Source of the DNA: Cystobacter ferrugineus
GTDB lineage: Bacteria; Myxococcota; Myxococcia; Myxococcales; Myxococcaceae
NCBI RefSeq assembly: GCF_001887355.1
Contig: NZ_MPIN01000008.1
Coordinates: forward strand, 237,935-301,934
Length of the DNA: 64,000 nt
Direction: 5' to 3'
Shown: positions 45,701-52,904 of the stretch, one piece after another
Position numbering within the stretch: the stretch's first letter is position 1
How the letters are laid out: each line of letters opens with the position of its first letter
Made by a program: the position numbers and the translations under genes
Notes under the pieces: model-generated
Database searches by the model: none
Seen by the model: the letters and a program-made list of their open reading frames with translations, nothing else
What the model was told of the DNA's origin: nothing

Positions 45701-46157
45701 CGGAAGAACCAACCAGGATGAAGCTCTCCAGGGGACCAAAGAACTCGAGGGCCTCTTCCTCGCTGCAACTCTCGAGGAAGGGCCGCAGCAAGCGAGGGTC
45801 ATAGAACCGGAAGAGCCACTCGTCCCCCTGGGGTGAGCTGACAGTCAAGAACCTGCGCAAATGGGTTTCGACGGCTAGAAACCCAGCCTGACAGGTCAGG
45901 AAGATGCCCCAGGGCGCATTCCACAGTTCTTGCTCGATCCAAGCGAGCAGGGCGAGATCGACGCGTGCGAGGTAGGGGGCCTTGTCACCGAAGGTCTCGG
46001 CCGCCTGACCGCGGTACAGAACAGAGCCCTGTCCCTCACCAAGCCCAAGGATTCTGGCTGGCACACTCGGTGAGCCGCAGGCGTCGAGAACCGCATAGAG
46101 GCAACCGGCGGAGGCCGCTTGCCGTAGCGCCTCCTCCTTCAAAGGAAGAATCCGCAT
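39792..46157 (-). CDS. Double-module Rhs toxin with N-terminal DUF4123 and HNH-like C-terminal tip
   Basis: 2121-residue polymorphic toxin. Residues 1-about 130 are a DUF4123 domain (LYAVLDACGSP, SVLYRGQAA, PYLARVDL, WGIFLTCQAGFLAVETHLRRFL, FRFYDPRLLRPFL), normally a separate adaptor that loads T6SS effectors. YD repeats follow to a first Rhs core end near 797-822 (LYYNFGRYYSPYLKSYLTRDP). Residues 845-950 are Gly/Ala-rich and hydrophobic. A second start module (CVGHPVDVATGKVF, near 981) opens more YD repeats ending in a second core (LYYNRFRYYDPDLRQYTSRDP, near 1974) and DPTGWVDPWGL. The last 100 residues carry DIHHRIPQMYF and LSNLYALPRDVHQKI, an HNH-like nuclease. Upstream is PAAR, downstream the immunity gene. 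Confidence 0.92.
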   Translation of the reverse strand: MRILPLKEEALRQAASAGCLYAVLDACGSPSVPARILGLGEGQGSVLYRGQAAETFGDKAPYLARVDLALLAWIEQELWNAPWGIFLTCQAGFLAVETHLRRFLTVSSPQGDEWLFRFYDPRLLRPFLESCSEEEALEFFGPLESFILVGSSVPPHRLCLTARDNAPVGVPSRRSVGERFAIREAHLAALRPVTHGHVPEMLLSHYKEKGYNVKRDASTRDLVCTDARGFRTRLSFGSDGLPRRLLLATGAVCELEPDVQGRLAALVYPGGERMEMRYDENGHLAALTRPGLMDYQFTNDSLGRLRRVQHPDATVTRLDYGDGPWAREVIDRAGAATRYDYTPKGTLRAVIDPLGRQRRYECDADGRLSAICHPDGSRESFTHNADSHSSTLTLRDGRSVQRELDERGAPRAIHWPDGRSVQLRFDPSGRVLSAQDEQTSLSKRYDSLGRLIEEVSGDERITYGYDEAGNLTRMATSGGLRFEYEYDEVGRLRQARDGSSRAYGVEYTPEGSVQRLVYGNRLVEDQRHERGGRLTQARVQDPQGHLLSEQHYAYDVCERLISMRDEGASAQQQPSVARRFHYDPEGRLLLDEDVGDRGPLRTRAFLYDLKGNLIRDDDVELRIGLMDEPLARGGVSIEYDRLGNMLRLPGTQGELECRYSADSLLRELQVAGLRLQFSYDALGRRISKTDGLRTWRYCWSGHQLLWEECVSGPDAVAVRRTYFYLPGGTVPVSFEEAGHSYWLQHDARGSPIRVFDEQGVVVWQAHYDSFGQAHETIARVRQPWRLQGQYEDTESGLYYNFGRYYSPYLKSYLTRDPHWFKPDANHYSYCANDPWNKADPLGGFWHILGGAVVGAVIGGVIAAAKGENVWVGALEGAVVGAAFAVNPALGAAAVFAVDVIHQGIANGWSNICWSCAAASALIALVGGQLLKGLFSGLSKFMGAPLRSLLNSQWMSSLAGQLRAGASRLLSGLTSSRVWNLVSRLYSTCVGHPVDVATGKVFTEGTDFELPGPLPLKWTRVWYSCSAYQGPLGHGWHHSLDLALLVGRDVVVARLEDGRYTSFEPPRPGRPTRRGQEQLTLHVTEHAYLLESRSGLRYLFPRQDTLGEQVARLEPDASLTLPLARIEDSNGNGIDFHREHGRLTGIRDSAGRRLSIRHDPEGRILEITLSPSTDSGTAHCLVSYRYGPQGDLSEVRDALGHASTFDYRHHLLVQETDRTGFSFYFEYDRDDLDARCLRTWGDGRIYERRLQYDTNLQQTKVTDSRDASTVYEWNSLGLVTREVRPSGGELRFLWDEEGRKLMEVDANGGMTSYVYDMHGRLVAETNPAGATTTLRRDDVGNVTQIIDPLGQVWTQTYDERRNLTSTVDPLGHCWKYEVDGRGLLKRVVDPQGQIAELEWDGKGNLLEFVDRTGVGIRYLYDALGRQVKRTDVHGGDTWLRWDAQGNLLEVIAPQQRVSRFTYDPEGSVLSATDPQGRTQEYTYGPRGVLTSIRAPSGALQCFEYDLELEPTRITNALGQEWRFVRDIHGRICTEQTFDGCRLQYEYDVSNRLIAQINGRGQRILFDWDIAGRIRQRILADGSSEHFEYDALGRLVRARNNAADVTWKYDQTGQILEESCNGSVVRSTYDAVGNRISRQSPFGSLISLAHDAEGRLSRVDGPRGTLLKMEYDKQGRESKRSLVRDIASEREYSPEGVLQHSQTLVRGRMVLSRQYTYGISGQLLSVWDEQFGKIHYQRDVDGRLLSTQFPDRVLELYQYDGAGNVPGIPKTSEGAGVRDTFVEGFRLKYDEDGNLIEKQGMGERWEYTYNSLSQLVRAVGTRRGSAGSRIPRKPEGMESIVDFKYDPLGRRVEKLVTEAEGRSYRVDFLWDEEVLLGERRHCQQQDGPTSCRAGKDEEIEYFFRPNGFEPLLQIEKGEVYLVECDHLDTPHALVSFGGEVVWEGYVHGFGRLRETSGVANAPPFRFPGQYEDVETGLYYNRFRYYDPDLRQYTSRDPMGSAGGLEPWNYVPDPTGWVDPWGLISCYVRDFIKAYPKFNKFVGKGMMDIHHRIPQMYFRNGLFRGDKHALSNLYALPRDVHQKIVTPQWNAFSRQNPHATQADVVRFAMKMDKQIARYINAIGR

Positions 46158-46231
46158 GGAAGATACCTCCGACCCGCGTCGGTTCTTGCTATGTTGTTTG
46201 CTGCCGGGACCCGGGACAAGCCCTCACAGCC

Positions 46232-46594
46232 TCACTGACTTTCCATGCTCACGAAAGGCGCGGCGCCATCATGCGCGGCGCTCATCGCACTGTATCCTGA
46301 GTCGCCGATGATGACAGTCGCCGCGCCCGAAACAATCTGTCCGCCGTGGCAAAGCGTATCCCCCAGACGAGCAGCCTTCTGTCCCCCGATTATCACGGTG
46401 GGCGAGCCTGAACCTATCTTGGCTTTCGCCCCCACGCCCGTACACAACGATTCATCACCGATTCTGCTCGCGAGGCGGCCCTCGATGAGCACGGTGTTCT
46501 CACCCGTGACAATAGGCCCACCCACATGGGGGGTAGGCCCTGGATCGCTCATCGGACAGGTCTGCGTATCCCCAACACGTGCAGCAGGTGGCAT
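46232..46594 (-). CDS. PAAR-domain protein (T6SS spike tip)
   Basis: 120-residue PAAR protein that sharpens the VgrG spike and carries effectors. MPPAARVGDTQTCP, GPIVTGENTVLIEGRLASRIGD, GSPTVIIGGQKAARLGDTLCHGG and GAATVIIG give the repeated PAAR strands with zinc-binding Cys/His. ATG 46594 has AGGGGAG upstream. It lies 74 bases before the Rhs start, same strand, so the two are cotranscribed; with the DUF4123 domain inside Rhs this gives spike, adaptor and cargo in two genes. Confidence 0.92.
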   Translation of the reverse strand: MPPAARVGDTQTCPMSDPGPTPHVGGPIVTGENTVLIEGRLASRIGDESLCTGVGAKAKIGSGSPTVIIGGQKAARLGDTLCHGGQIVSGAATVIIGDSGYSAMSAAHDGAAPFVSMESQ

Positions 46595-46622
46595 CTGCTC
46601 CCCTTTCGGGCAAGGACGGCCA

Positions 46623-47290
46623 TCATGTGTAAAGGGTAACACTCATTGTGTGGGTTCTACTCATCGAGGCCTCCAGACTAGGAGAAAGTGGACACTTCAA
46701 AACTTGAGCAGGCGCCCCAGGCTCGCGTCGAGCTTGGCTGCGCATGAGGCCCAGGAGGCTGTCGATCCCCGGGTCACTCACCGACAGCCTGCGCGCCAGT
46801 TGCACGCGCAGCTCGGCCATGAGCGCGTCGCACCCGTGCACCCCCCAGCGTGACGCGGTGGAGCGGTGCACCCCATGCCTCCGCACCAGCTCGTCGATGG
46901 ACTAGCCCACCAGGAAGTGCTGGCGCAGCAGCACGCTCAGCCCGGGCTCGAGCGACGTGATGGCCGCCTCCAGCGCGGCATTGAAGTCGGCGCGGTAGTG
47001 GTGCTTGAGGAAGGCCAGCTCGGGGTGAGGGCCCGCCTTGACGGGCAGAGGGGAGTCGGACGAGGACGCCTCCTGGACGAGGACCTCGTGCCGCGGGTCC
47101 CGGAGGTTGAGCGCGGCGCGCACCGCGGCCACGCGCACCCAACTGGAAAACGAGCCCCGGCCCGAATAGCTCTCGATGCGGGGCCGCTCCCCCGCGGACG
47201 CCACCAGCAGTCGCTCGTGGAGGACGCCGGCGAGGAGGTGCCTCCGGCCCTGGGACTGCTCGGCGAGCGCCTGACGGGCACGGGCGTCCG
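46623..47290 (-). pseudogene. Sigma-70-family factor (myxobacterial type), interrupted by an amber codon
   Basis: The minus strand reads RIESYSGRGSFSSWVRVAAVRAALNL (region 2-like) and PHPELAFLKHHYRADFNAALEAAITSLEPGLSVLLRQHFLVG, then TAG at 46902-46904, then SIDELVRRHGVHRSTASRW, the region 4 recognition helix, in the same frame. Removing the one stop gives a continuous protein of the lineage-specific sigma type that myxobacteria pair with Ser/Thr kinases. The N-terminal part upstream of about 47290 is missing. The stop lies inside region 4, so the product would lack its promoter-reading helix. Confidence 0.7.
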
Positions 47291-47347
47291 GGTGGAGACT
47301 CCCTCCTACAGCGAGTGGGTCCGGCTCGGCGCGAGGCCCGCGTGTCC

Positions 47348-47653
47348 AAGCGGCTCCGGCGGCTGCTGCGCGGCCTATCCCCGCGTCTCGAGGATCGCTT
47401 CCCCTCCATGGACACCCTGCTCGAGGAACCGCGCCGCGAAGCGGTGGGGCCGCGGCGGCGGAGGGCGCTGGCGGGGGCGGCGCTGCTGGGCGCCGTGCTC
47501 GCGGCCCTCGGGCTCGTGTCCATGGGGGCCCAGGCCCGGTTGATGTGCGCTCGGACGGTGGAGAAAGGTGCTCCAGAATCGCGCGCCCCCTTCGCATCCT
47601 CCTCTCCTGCTTGGGGAACGGATGCCCTGGTGTGCATCCCCCTACTTCTCTAG
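47348..47653 (+). pseudogene. C-terminal remnant of a Ser/Thr protein kinase
   Basis: RLLRGLSPRLEDRFPSMDTLLEE is the usual end of a myxobacterial Ser/Thr kinase domain (G-L-S-P-x-x-x-x-R-F-P-S-M), followed by Arg-rich sequence and a transmembrane helix (RALAGAALLGAVLAALGLVSMG). The kinase lobes are absent. Together with the damaged sigma gene it is the residue of a sigma/kinase pair lost beside the Rhs island. Confidence 0.65.
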
Positions 47654-47655
47654 AG

Positions 47656-47682
47656 GACGTCAGTTCACCGGGGCCGGGCCAC
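47656..47682 (+). repeat. Right 27-base direct repeat of the Rhs island
   Basis: Identical to 38913-38939, same orientation. Here it is the 3' end of the intact S9 peptidase gene, six codons plus the stop and four bases beyond. An element inserted here would leave the gene functional, as integrases that target gene ends do. Confidence 0.9.
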
Positions 47683-49594
47683 TGGCCCTCAGGTGCGTAT
47701 CCAGGAAGCCGAGCATCCGCGAGTAGGCCTCCACCTCGTTCTTCTTCTTGGTGAAGCCGTGGCCCTCGTCTGGGAAGATGACGTACTCCACCGGGATGCC
47801 GTTCTTCTTCACCGCCTGCACGATTTCATCCGACTCGGGCTGGATGACGCGCGGATCATTGGCGCCCTGCAGGACGAGCAGCGGCTTGGAGATCTTCTCC
47901 GCGTGGAAGAGGGGTGAGATGTCGCGCAGCATCTGCTCCTGCTTCGCCGGGTCGCCGATCTCCTTGTAGAGGGCCTCACGCTGGCTCTCCCACCAGGGCG
48001 GGATGCTCTGGAGCGTGCGCAGCCAGTTGGAGACACCGAAGATGTCGATGCCCGCCTTGAAGGCATCCGGGTGGAAGGCGAGCGCGGCCAGCGTCATGTA
48101 GCCACCGTAGCTGCCACCGGCGATGCCGATGCGCTCGGCGTCCACGTAGGGCAGGCTGGCCAGGTACTTCCGGGCCTCGATGCAGTCCAGCAGTGGCTCG
48201 TGGCCGTGTTTCTGGTCATCCGCGGCGAAGAAGCTCTTGCCGTAGCCGGAGCTGCCGCGGTTGTTGATGCCCAGCACGACGTAGCCGTGGTTGACGAGGT
48301 ACTGGATGACCGGGGAATAGCCCTTGCGCGTCTGCCCCCCGGGGCCGCCGTGCACCCAGACAATGGCGGGTGCCTTGGCGTCGGCGCTGGCCTGGTGCGG
48401 TTTGAAGAGGATGTTGGGAATCTCCATCCCGTCGAAGGACTTGAAGCGCACCACCTGGGCCTCGACGAGATCCTCCGGGTCCATCTGCTTGTTCCTCGCG
48501 TCGGTGAGACGGCTGACCTTCTTCGTGCCGAAGTCGTAGACGAAGAGGTTCGACGGGGAGCGATCCCCATTGTGGTAGAAGGCCATCCGCTTCTCGCTGT
48601 CCGAGATGCGCACCGAGGTGATGTCCCCCGCGGGAAGCTGCGGCAGCGCCAGGAGCTTGCCTGTCTTCTGATCATGCACGCGGATGACGGTGCGGCCGTC
48701 CTCGTTGATGGCGGTGACGCGGAAGCCGCCCTTGCGCGAGAAGTACGTGTACATCACGTCCCAGTCGGCGCGCTCCACCTCCTCCACCACTCCGGTCGCC
48801 AGCGTGTAGCGAGCCACGCGCTTGAACTCGGAGCCCTGGTCCGTGAGGAAGTAGAGGGCGCTGGAGTTCGGGTCGAAGGAGCTCGCCTGGAAGAACGCGT
48901 CGCCCTGGTGCGGGGTGATGTGCGTGAGCTCCTTCTTCTCCACGTCGTAGAGGTGGATGTCCGAGTCGTTGGTGGTCCGCACCTTGTTGAAGGCGAGCCA
49001 CCTTCCATCGGGCGAGACCTCCTCGAGGGAGAGGCCGGTGTCGTTCTGGTAGACGAGCGTGCGCGCATACGTCTTCGCGTCGTAGCGGTAGAGGTCGAAG
49101 AACCGCGCGTCGCGCTCGTTGGTGAGGACGTAGAAGGCCGAGTCATCATCGCTCCAGCGCACGAACATGGCCTTCAGCTTGTCGCCGGGCGACAGGTCTC
49201 GCTCCTTGCCATCCGGAGTGCGCACGAAGAGGTGGTTGGCTTCGTTGCCCCCCTGGTCGCGCGTGAAGAGGATGCGCTCGTCCTTGGGGAAGAAGCTCAC
49301 GGCATAGGTGGAGTCCGTCTTCGAGCGGGTGAGCGCCTTCGCCTTCCCACCGCTGAGGGGCAAGGTGTATGCGTTGAAGATGCCACTCTCGTTGGAGGAA
49401 AAGAGGACGCGCTTTTCGTCCGGCGAGAAGGAGGCGCCGGAGAGCTTCGTCGTCGTCATGAACTGCTCGACGGTGTACTGCTTGGAGGGCCGGGGGACGG
49501 CCGGGGCCGGCGTCGCGTTGGGCGCAGCGAGTGCGAGGGCGGGCACGAGCGTGGCCGCGGCCAGTACTCGCACGAGGGTGGACCTGAGCTGCAT
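47660..49594 (-). CDS. Exported S9 prolyl-oligopeptidase-family peptidase
   Basis: 644-residue serine peptidase with a cleavable signal peptide (LRSTLVRVLAAATLVPALALA before APNATP). A beta-propeller (WSDDDSAFYVLTNERDARFFDLYRYDAKT and similar blades) covers the first 380 residues. The hydrolase domain has WVHGGPGGQTRKGYSP, GIAGGSYGGYMTLAALAFHP near 492 (nucleophile Ser), GANDPRVIQPES near 582 (Asp) and PDEGHGFTKKKNEVEAY near 612 (His). Complete and likely active on extracellular or periplasmic peptides. Its last codons are the 27-base repeat. Only distantly similar in pattern to the peptidase at 31008. Confidence 0.93.
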   Translation of the reverse strand: MQLRSTLVRVLAAATLVPALALAAPNATPAPAVPRPSKQYTVEQFMTTTKLSGASFSPDEKRVLFSSNESGIFNAYTLPLSGGKAKALTRSKTDSTYAVSFFPKDERILFTRDQGGNEANHLFVRTPDGKERDLSPGDKLKAMFVRWSDDDSAFYVLTNERDARFFDLYRYDAKTYARTLVYQNDTGLSLEEVSPDGRWLAFNKVRTTNDSDIHLYDVEKKELTHITPHQGDAFFQASSFDPNSSALYFLTDQGSEFKRVARYTLATGVVEEVERADWDVMYTYFSRKGGFRVTAINEDGRTVIRVHDQKTGKLLALPQLPAGDITSVRISDSEKRMAFYHNGDRSPSNLFVYDFGTKKVSRLTDARNKQMDPEDLVEAQVVRFKSFDGMEIPNILFKPHQASADAKAPAIVWVHGGPGGQTRKGYSPVIQYLVNHGYVVLGINNRGSSGYGKSFFAADDQKHGHEPLLDCIEARKYLASLPYVDAERIGIAGGSYGGYMTLAALAFHPDAFKAGIDIFGVSNWLRTLQSIPPWWESQREALYKEIGDPAKQEQMLRDISPLFHAEKISKPLLVLQGANDPRVIQPESDEIVQAVKKNGIPVEYVIFPDEGHGFTKKKNEVEAYSRMLGFLDTHLRASGPAPVN

Positions 49595-49752
49595 GCGTTC
49601 TCCGCGTTGGTGGGAAGTTGGGTGACCAACACCGTACGAAACACCCTCCTCCTGATTTCCCGCCAGTCCCCCCCTGAAAATCTTCCCGCCTTCCGGTCGG
49701 AGGACGGCCGCATCGCCTGGGCCTGGCATGCGACCCACCATCCGCATGGCGA

Positions 49753-49794
49753 GCACACAACATGCGGGAGAGCCACGTAACCGGATCAAGCCCA
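49753..49794 (+). repeat. 42-base dispersed repeat, copy 2
   Basis: 37 of 42 bases match the reverse complement of 18951-18992. It lies between the S9 peptidase start and the carrier-thioesterase end, next to the GAGAGCCACGTAACCGGATC block that resembles a worn tRNA T-arm. Confidence 0.6.
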
Positions 49795-49842
49795 TGCTGC
49801 CTTTGGAGACCCTGTGGCCCCTGTAGACCTCACCTCGGCCGC

Positions 49843-50940
49843 TCAGGACACGCCCGACTCCGCGATGGCGGCGCGGATCTCGTTCGCCACCACCTCCACG
49901 TGCGGCTCGGTCAAGAGCGACACATGGTTGCCCGGAACCACGCGCAGGCGCAGCGGCTGGGTCGAGACGTCCTCCCAGCCCTCGGTGAGCGTCTCGCAGA
50001 ACTTGCTGTCATGACCGCGCAGGAAGGTGAGCGGACCCTGGAAGCGCTCGGCTGGCTTGTAGTCGCCATGGCTGACCGCGCGGAACACAGCCAGGACGCG
50101 CTCGATGCGCTCGTCGGGCTCGTCCGGCGGATACACCCCGTGACTCCGGGCGAGGTGCATGAACCGCTCGATGCGCTGCCGCGGCTCGAGGGCGCGCATG
50201 TCCTCGCTCCTCAGCCCGAGTTCCTGACCGAACCAGTACCGGAAGTTCGCCGCGATGATGGCGTAGAACTCGGGGAGGTCGTCCAGGAAGGTCTCGTTCG
50301 GGATGCGGAGGCGGAAGAACTCGGGCGACCAGGCGTCGCACGCGACGAGCATGGCCACCTGTTCCCCACGGCGCCGCAGTTGCAGCGCCATCTCCAGCGC
50401 GACCATGCTGCCAGCGCAGTGGCCTCCCAGGAGGTAGGGGCCGTGCGGCTGCACGGTCCGCATGGACTCGATGTGGTCGGCCGCCATGTCCTCGATGCGA
50501 GTGAACGGGGGACGCTCTCCACAGAGTCCCCGGCTCTGAAGGCCGTACAAGGGCTGATCCGGCCCCATCCGGCGCGCGAGCGCGTGATAGTTGAACATGG
50601 AGCCCTCTCCTCCCGGCAGGAAGAAGAGGGGGCGCTTCGCGCCGTGCGGCTGGAGTGGAACGAGGGACTCCTCGTTGAGCTTCCTCGAGCGCGCGCGCAG
50701 GCGGCAACCGATGCGCTCGATCGTCGGCCCCTCGAGGAACGCCTCCAGCGTGAGCGGGGCATCGAACCGATGGGAGATCACGGCCCGGACGGTCTCCGCC
50801 GTGCTCCGGTCGCCCCCGAGCGCGAAGAAGTCATCCTTCGCTCCGAAGTCGTTCCGGCGCAGGACGCCTGACCAGATCTGCCAGAGCCGCAGCTCGTAGA
50901 AATCCCGGGGGGCCACGGAAGGGAAGTGCATGACGTTCAT
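49843..50940 (-). CDS. Carrier-like domain plus Cys-type thioesterase, copy 1
   Basis: 365 residues. Residues about 10-80 resemble a peptidyl/acyl carrier domain (LRLWQIWSGVLRRNDFGAKDDFFALGGDRSTAETVRAVI), but the usual G-G-x-S is G-G-D-R, with Arg at the phosphopantetheine site and Ser one place later. Residues about 95-360 are an NRPS/PKS-type thioesterase: LFFLPGGEGSMFNYHALARRMG, then GGHCAGSMVALEMAL near 172 with Cys as nucleophile, and VPGNHVSLLTEPHV near 335 with the His. Start overlaps the upstream gene (ATGA). Last gene of the operon. About 70 percent identical in pattern to the protein at 54597. Confidence 0.85.
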   Translation of the reverse strand: MNVMHFPSVAPRDFYELRLWQIWSGVLRRNDFGAKDDFFALGGDRSTAETVRAVISHRFDAPLTLEAFLEGPTIERIGCRLRARSRKLNEESLVPLQPHGAKRPLFFLPGGEGSMFNYHALARRMGPDQPLYGLQSRGLCGERPPFTRIEDMAADHIESMRTVQPHGPYLLGGHCAGSMVALEMALQLRRRGEQVAMLVACDAWSPEFFRLRIPNETFLDDLPEFYAIIAANFRYWFGQELGLRSEDMRALEPRQRIERFMHLARSHGVYPPDEPDERIERVLAVFRAVSHGDYKPAERFQGPLTFLRGHDSKFCETLTEGWEDVSTQPLRLRVVPGNHVSLLTEPHVEVVANEIRAAIAESGVS

Positions 50941-52904
50941 CTCTCGCGTGAAACCAGACGCATGGCCTCGGAGCGAGGATCACGCGGCAGAGGAAGGGGA
51001 TGTGACTGGACCGAGAGTTCCTGGTCGCGCACCTGGCGCTTAACCTGGATGGGCAGCACGCCGGAGACCGCTTCCCGCGCGACCACGCTCGCGATGAGGT
51101 GCGCGACGCGCGACCAGTCACAGTACCCGTGGATCGCCGCCCGCTGACGCAGCTGGATGGTGGGATTCACCGCCCGGCGCAGCGTGCTCAGCGCCCGCTC
51201 CAGCTCGGCACCGAGTGTGTCGACGAGGATTGGCAGCGGGGACTCCAGGTGCGTGGCGCATTGGGTGGCATACAGCCGCTCCAGTTGGAACGCATAGACC
51301 GCGCGCTCCATGGCCACCTCCGCGGTGACCGCGTCCACGGCGCCCTCCGGCCCCACCAGGGGATCCGGCGACATGAGCAGCGGCGGGATGCCGTTCGCCA
51401 ACGCGGCGCCGATGCTGCTCAGGCCGGGACGGCAGACAAAGGTCGTCCGAGGCTTGGCCCCCAAGGCCCGGAGGAACGTGCTCCAGTGCTCGTCGATCCA
51501 TCCGAGCAGCGTCACGTTCGTGAGCCGCGAGCGCTCGAGCCCGAGTGCCAGCCACGCGCGATCCTCCGCGTTCCCGCCCGCGAACAAGAAGTGGGCCTCC
51601 TCCATCTCCGTCGCCAGCGCCAGCATCGCGCGCCAGTGCCGGCGGCTGCACGTGGAGTAGCCATTACCCTGAGACACGAGGATGACGCCGCGCGGATCCT
51701 CGGGGGTGAAGAGGTGCTGGAGCGCGGGTGAGTGCTGGGCCAGGACGGCGCCGGCCCGCGCCGCGGCCTCTTCTGGGGAGAGCGCACTGGCCTGGCCCAG
51801 CGGCGGAATGACCACATAGGGGCGCGTGCCCGATTCCAAGGCGCTCCCGTCGCGCCAGTTGATGGCCTGATACCAGATGGTGCCGCGCTCCGGCACGCTG
51901 TCCATGAGCTCCCGGCTCGCGGCCTCGAAGTCGACCGAGGGGTTGCGCCGCGGATCGATGCCGCACGTGCGCAGCACGTCCTCGAGCTCGCGCCGCGAAT
52001 GGATCGCCGGCGCGGATGCCTCCAGGAGCTCGGCCATCCCCGGCGCCATCGGCGTCGGCCGGGCGGTCGGGCATGCCAGCCGCCGGAGCCACGCGAACTC
52101 CTCGAACGCATAGCGCACGGCATGCAGGGGGACTTCCTTCTGCTGCGCATGCTCGGCGAGCTGGTGCAGGATCCAGGTCTCCGGCCGGCAATCGTTCACG
52201 ATGGCGGTCGCGCTCGCGCTGACCCGGGCGAGTTCGCGATTGTCCGCGATCCACAAGAGGGCCGCCTCGCGGTTCAGGAGCGCCGGACGCGAGGGGTTGG
52301 CGACGTCGGCGGGCGAGATCGTCGCCGACTCCGCATCACTGTAATGGAGCGGAACCACCTGGAGCCCCGTCGCCGTGCCCCCAGCCTTGCGACGCGCGTA
52401 CGCCGCGTCCTCCTGCCGCCGGATCGCGGCGGTGAAGGGTTGCGGATCCGGGAGGCTGGCGAGGGCGCCGTGCACCGCCGGAACCCAGCCCGTCGTGTGC
52501 CCGAAGGCCTGCGCGACGTACATCACGCCCGGGGAAGCCGACACCCGGTGGGCCTTCACACGGAACCGACCCTCGCACCGGGGATCCGGCTCCGTGACAT
52601 AGAGCGGGACCCGGGCGTCCCGAATGGACGCGCCGTCGCGAGGAACGAGCATCGCCCGCCTCGCCTCGCGATCCGAGATCAGGAGGCCGTCCGCGCCAGC
52701 GGCCAGGGCGAACGCCGCCGCACCCTCGGCCGGCGGCGTGTTCTCGATCGACAGCGGCTGTCCCGCGACGGTGATCCGGGGCGGCTCGCCGGACGCGAGG
52801 TACATCACCGCGACGCGTCCGAACGAGAGCTCGACGGCATCACCGCGGCTCACCCAGGTCGGCTCATCCCGCGGGGGGAACACGAACCTCGATTCGGCCC
52901 TCAC
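50937..52904 (-). CDS. Unrecognised 655-residue protein, possibly glycosyltransferase-like
   Basis: No family can be named. The start is GTG at 52904, overlapping the decarboxylase stop (GTGA); without it the frame runs on as nonsense through the upstream gene. The N-terminal 150 residues are beta-rich (VELSFGRVAVMYLASGEPPRITVAGQPL). The centre may hold a first Rossmann-like lobe (YVAQAFGHTTGWVP; RVSASATAIVNDCRPETW). The C-terminal part (VILVSQGNGYSTCSRRHWRAMLALATEM, FLFAGGNAEDRAWL, VTLLGWIDEHWSTFLRALG, FVCRPGLSSIGAALANGIPPLLMS) looks like the nucleotide-sugar lobe of a GT-B glycosyltransferase. Coupled on both sides, so it belongs to the same pathway as the decarboxylase and thioesterase. 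Confidence 0.7.
   Translation of the reverse strand: MRAESRFVFPPRDEPTWVSRGDAVELSFGRVAVMYLASGEPPRITVAGQPLSIENTPPAEGAAAFALAAGADGLLISDREARRAMLVPRDGASIRDARVPLYVTEPDPRCEGRFRVKAHRVSASPGVMYVAQAFGHTTGWVPAVHGALASLPDPQPFTAAIRRQEDAAYARRKAGGTATGLQVVPLHYSDAESATISPADVANPSRPALLNREAALLWIADNRELARVSASATAIVNDCRPETWILHQLAEHAQQKEVPLHAVRYAFEEFAWLRRLACPTARPTPMAPGMAELLEASAPAIHSRRELEDVLRTCGIDPRRNPSVDFEAASRELMDSVPERGTIWYQAINWRDGSALESGTRPYVVIPPLGQASALSPEEAAARAGAVLAQHSPALQHLFTPEDPRGVILVSQGNGYSTCSRRHWRAMLALATEMEEAHFLFAGGNAEDRAWLALGLERSRLTNVTLLGWIDEHWSTFLRALGAKPRTTFVCRPGLSSIGAALANGIPPLLMSPDPLVGPEGAVDAVTAEVAMERAVYAFQLERLYATQCATHLESPLPILVDTLGAELERALSTLRRAVNPTIQLRQRAAIHGYCDWSRVAHLIASVVAREAVSGVLPIQVKRQVRDQELSVQSHPLPLPRDPRSEAMRLVSRER

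Noticed and set aside
46774-47637. Intact 287-codon gene across the sigma/kinase relics
   Set aside because: The frame has no coherent protein features; the sigma and kinase similarities lie in other frames.
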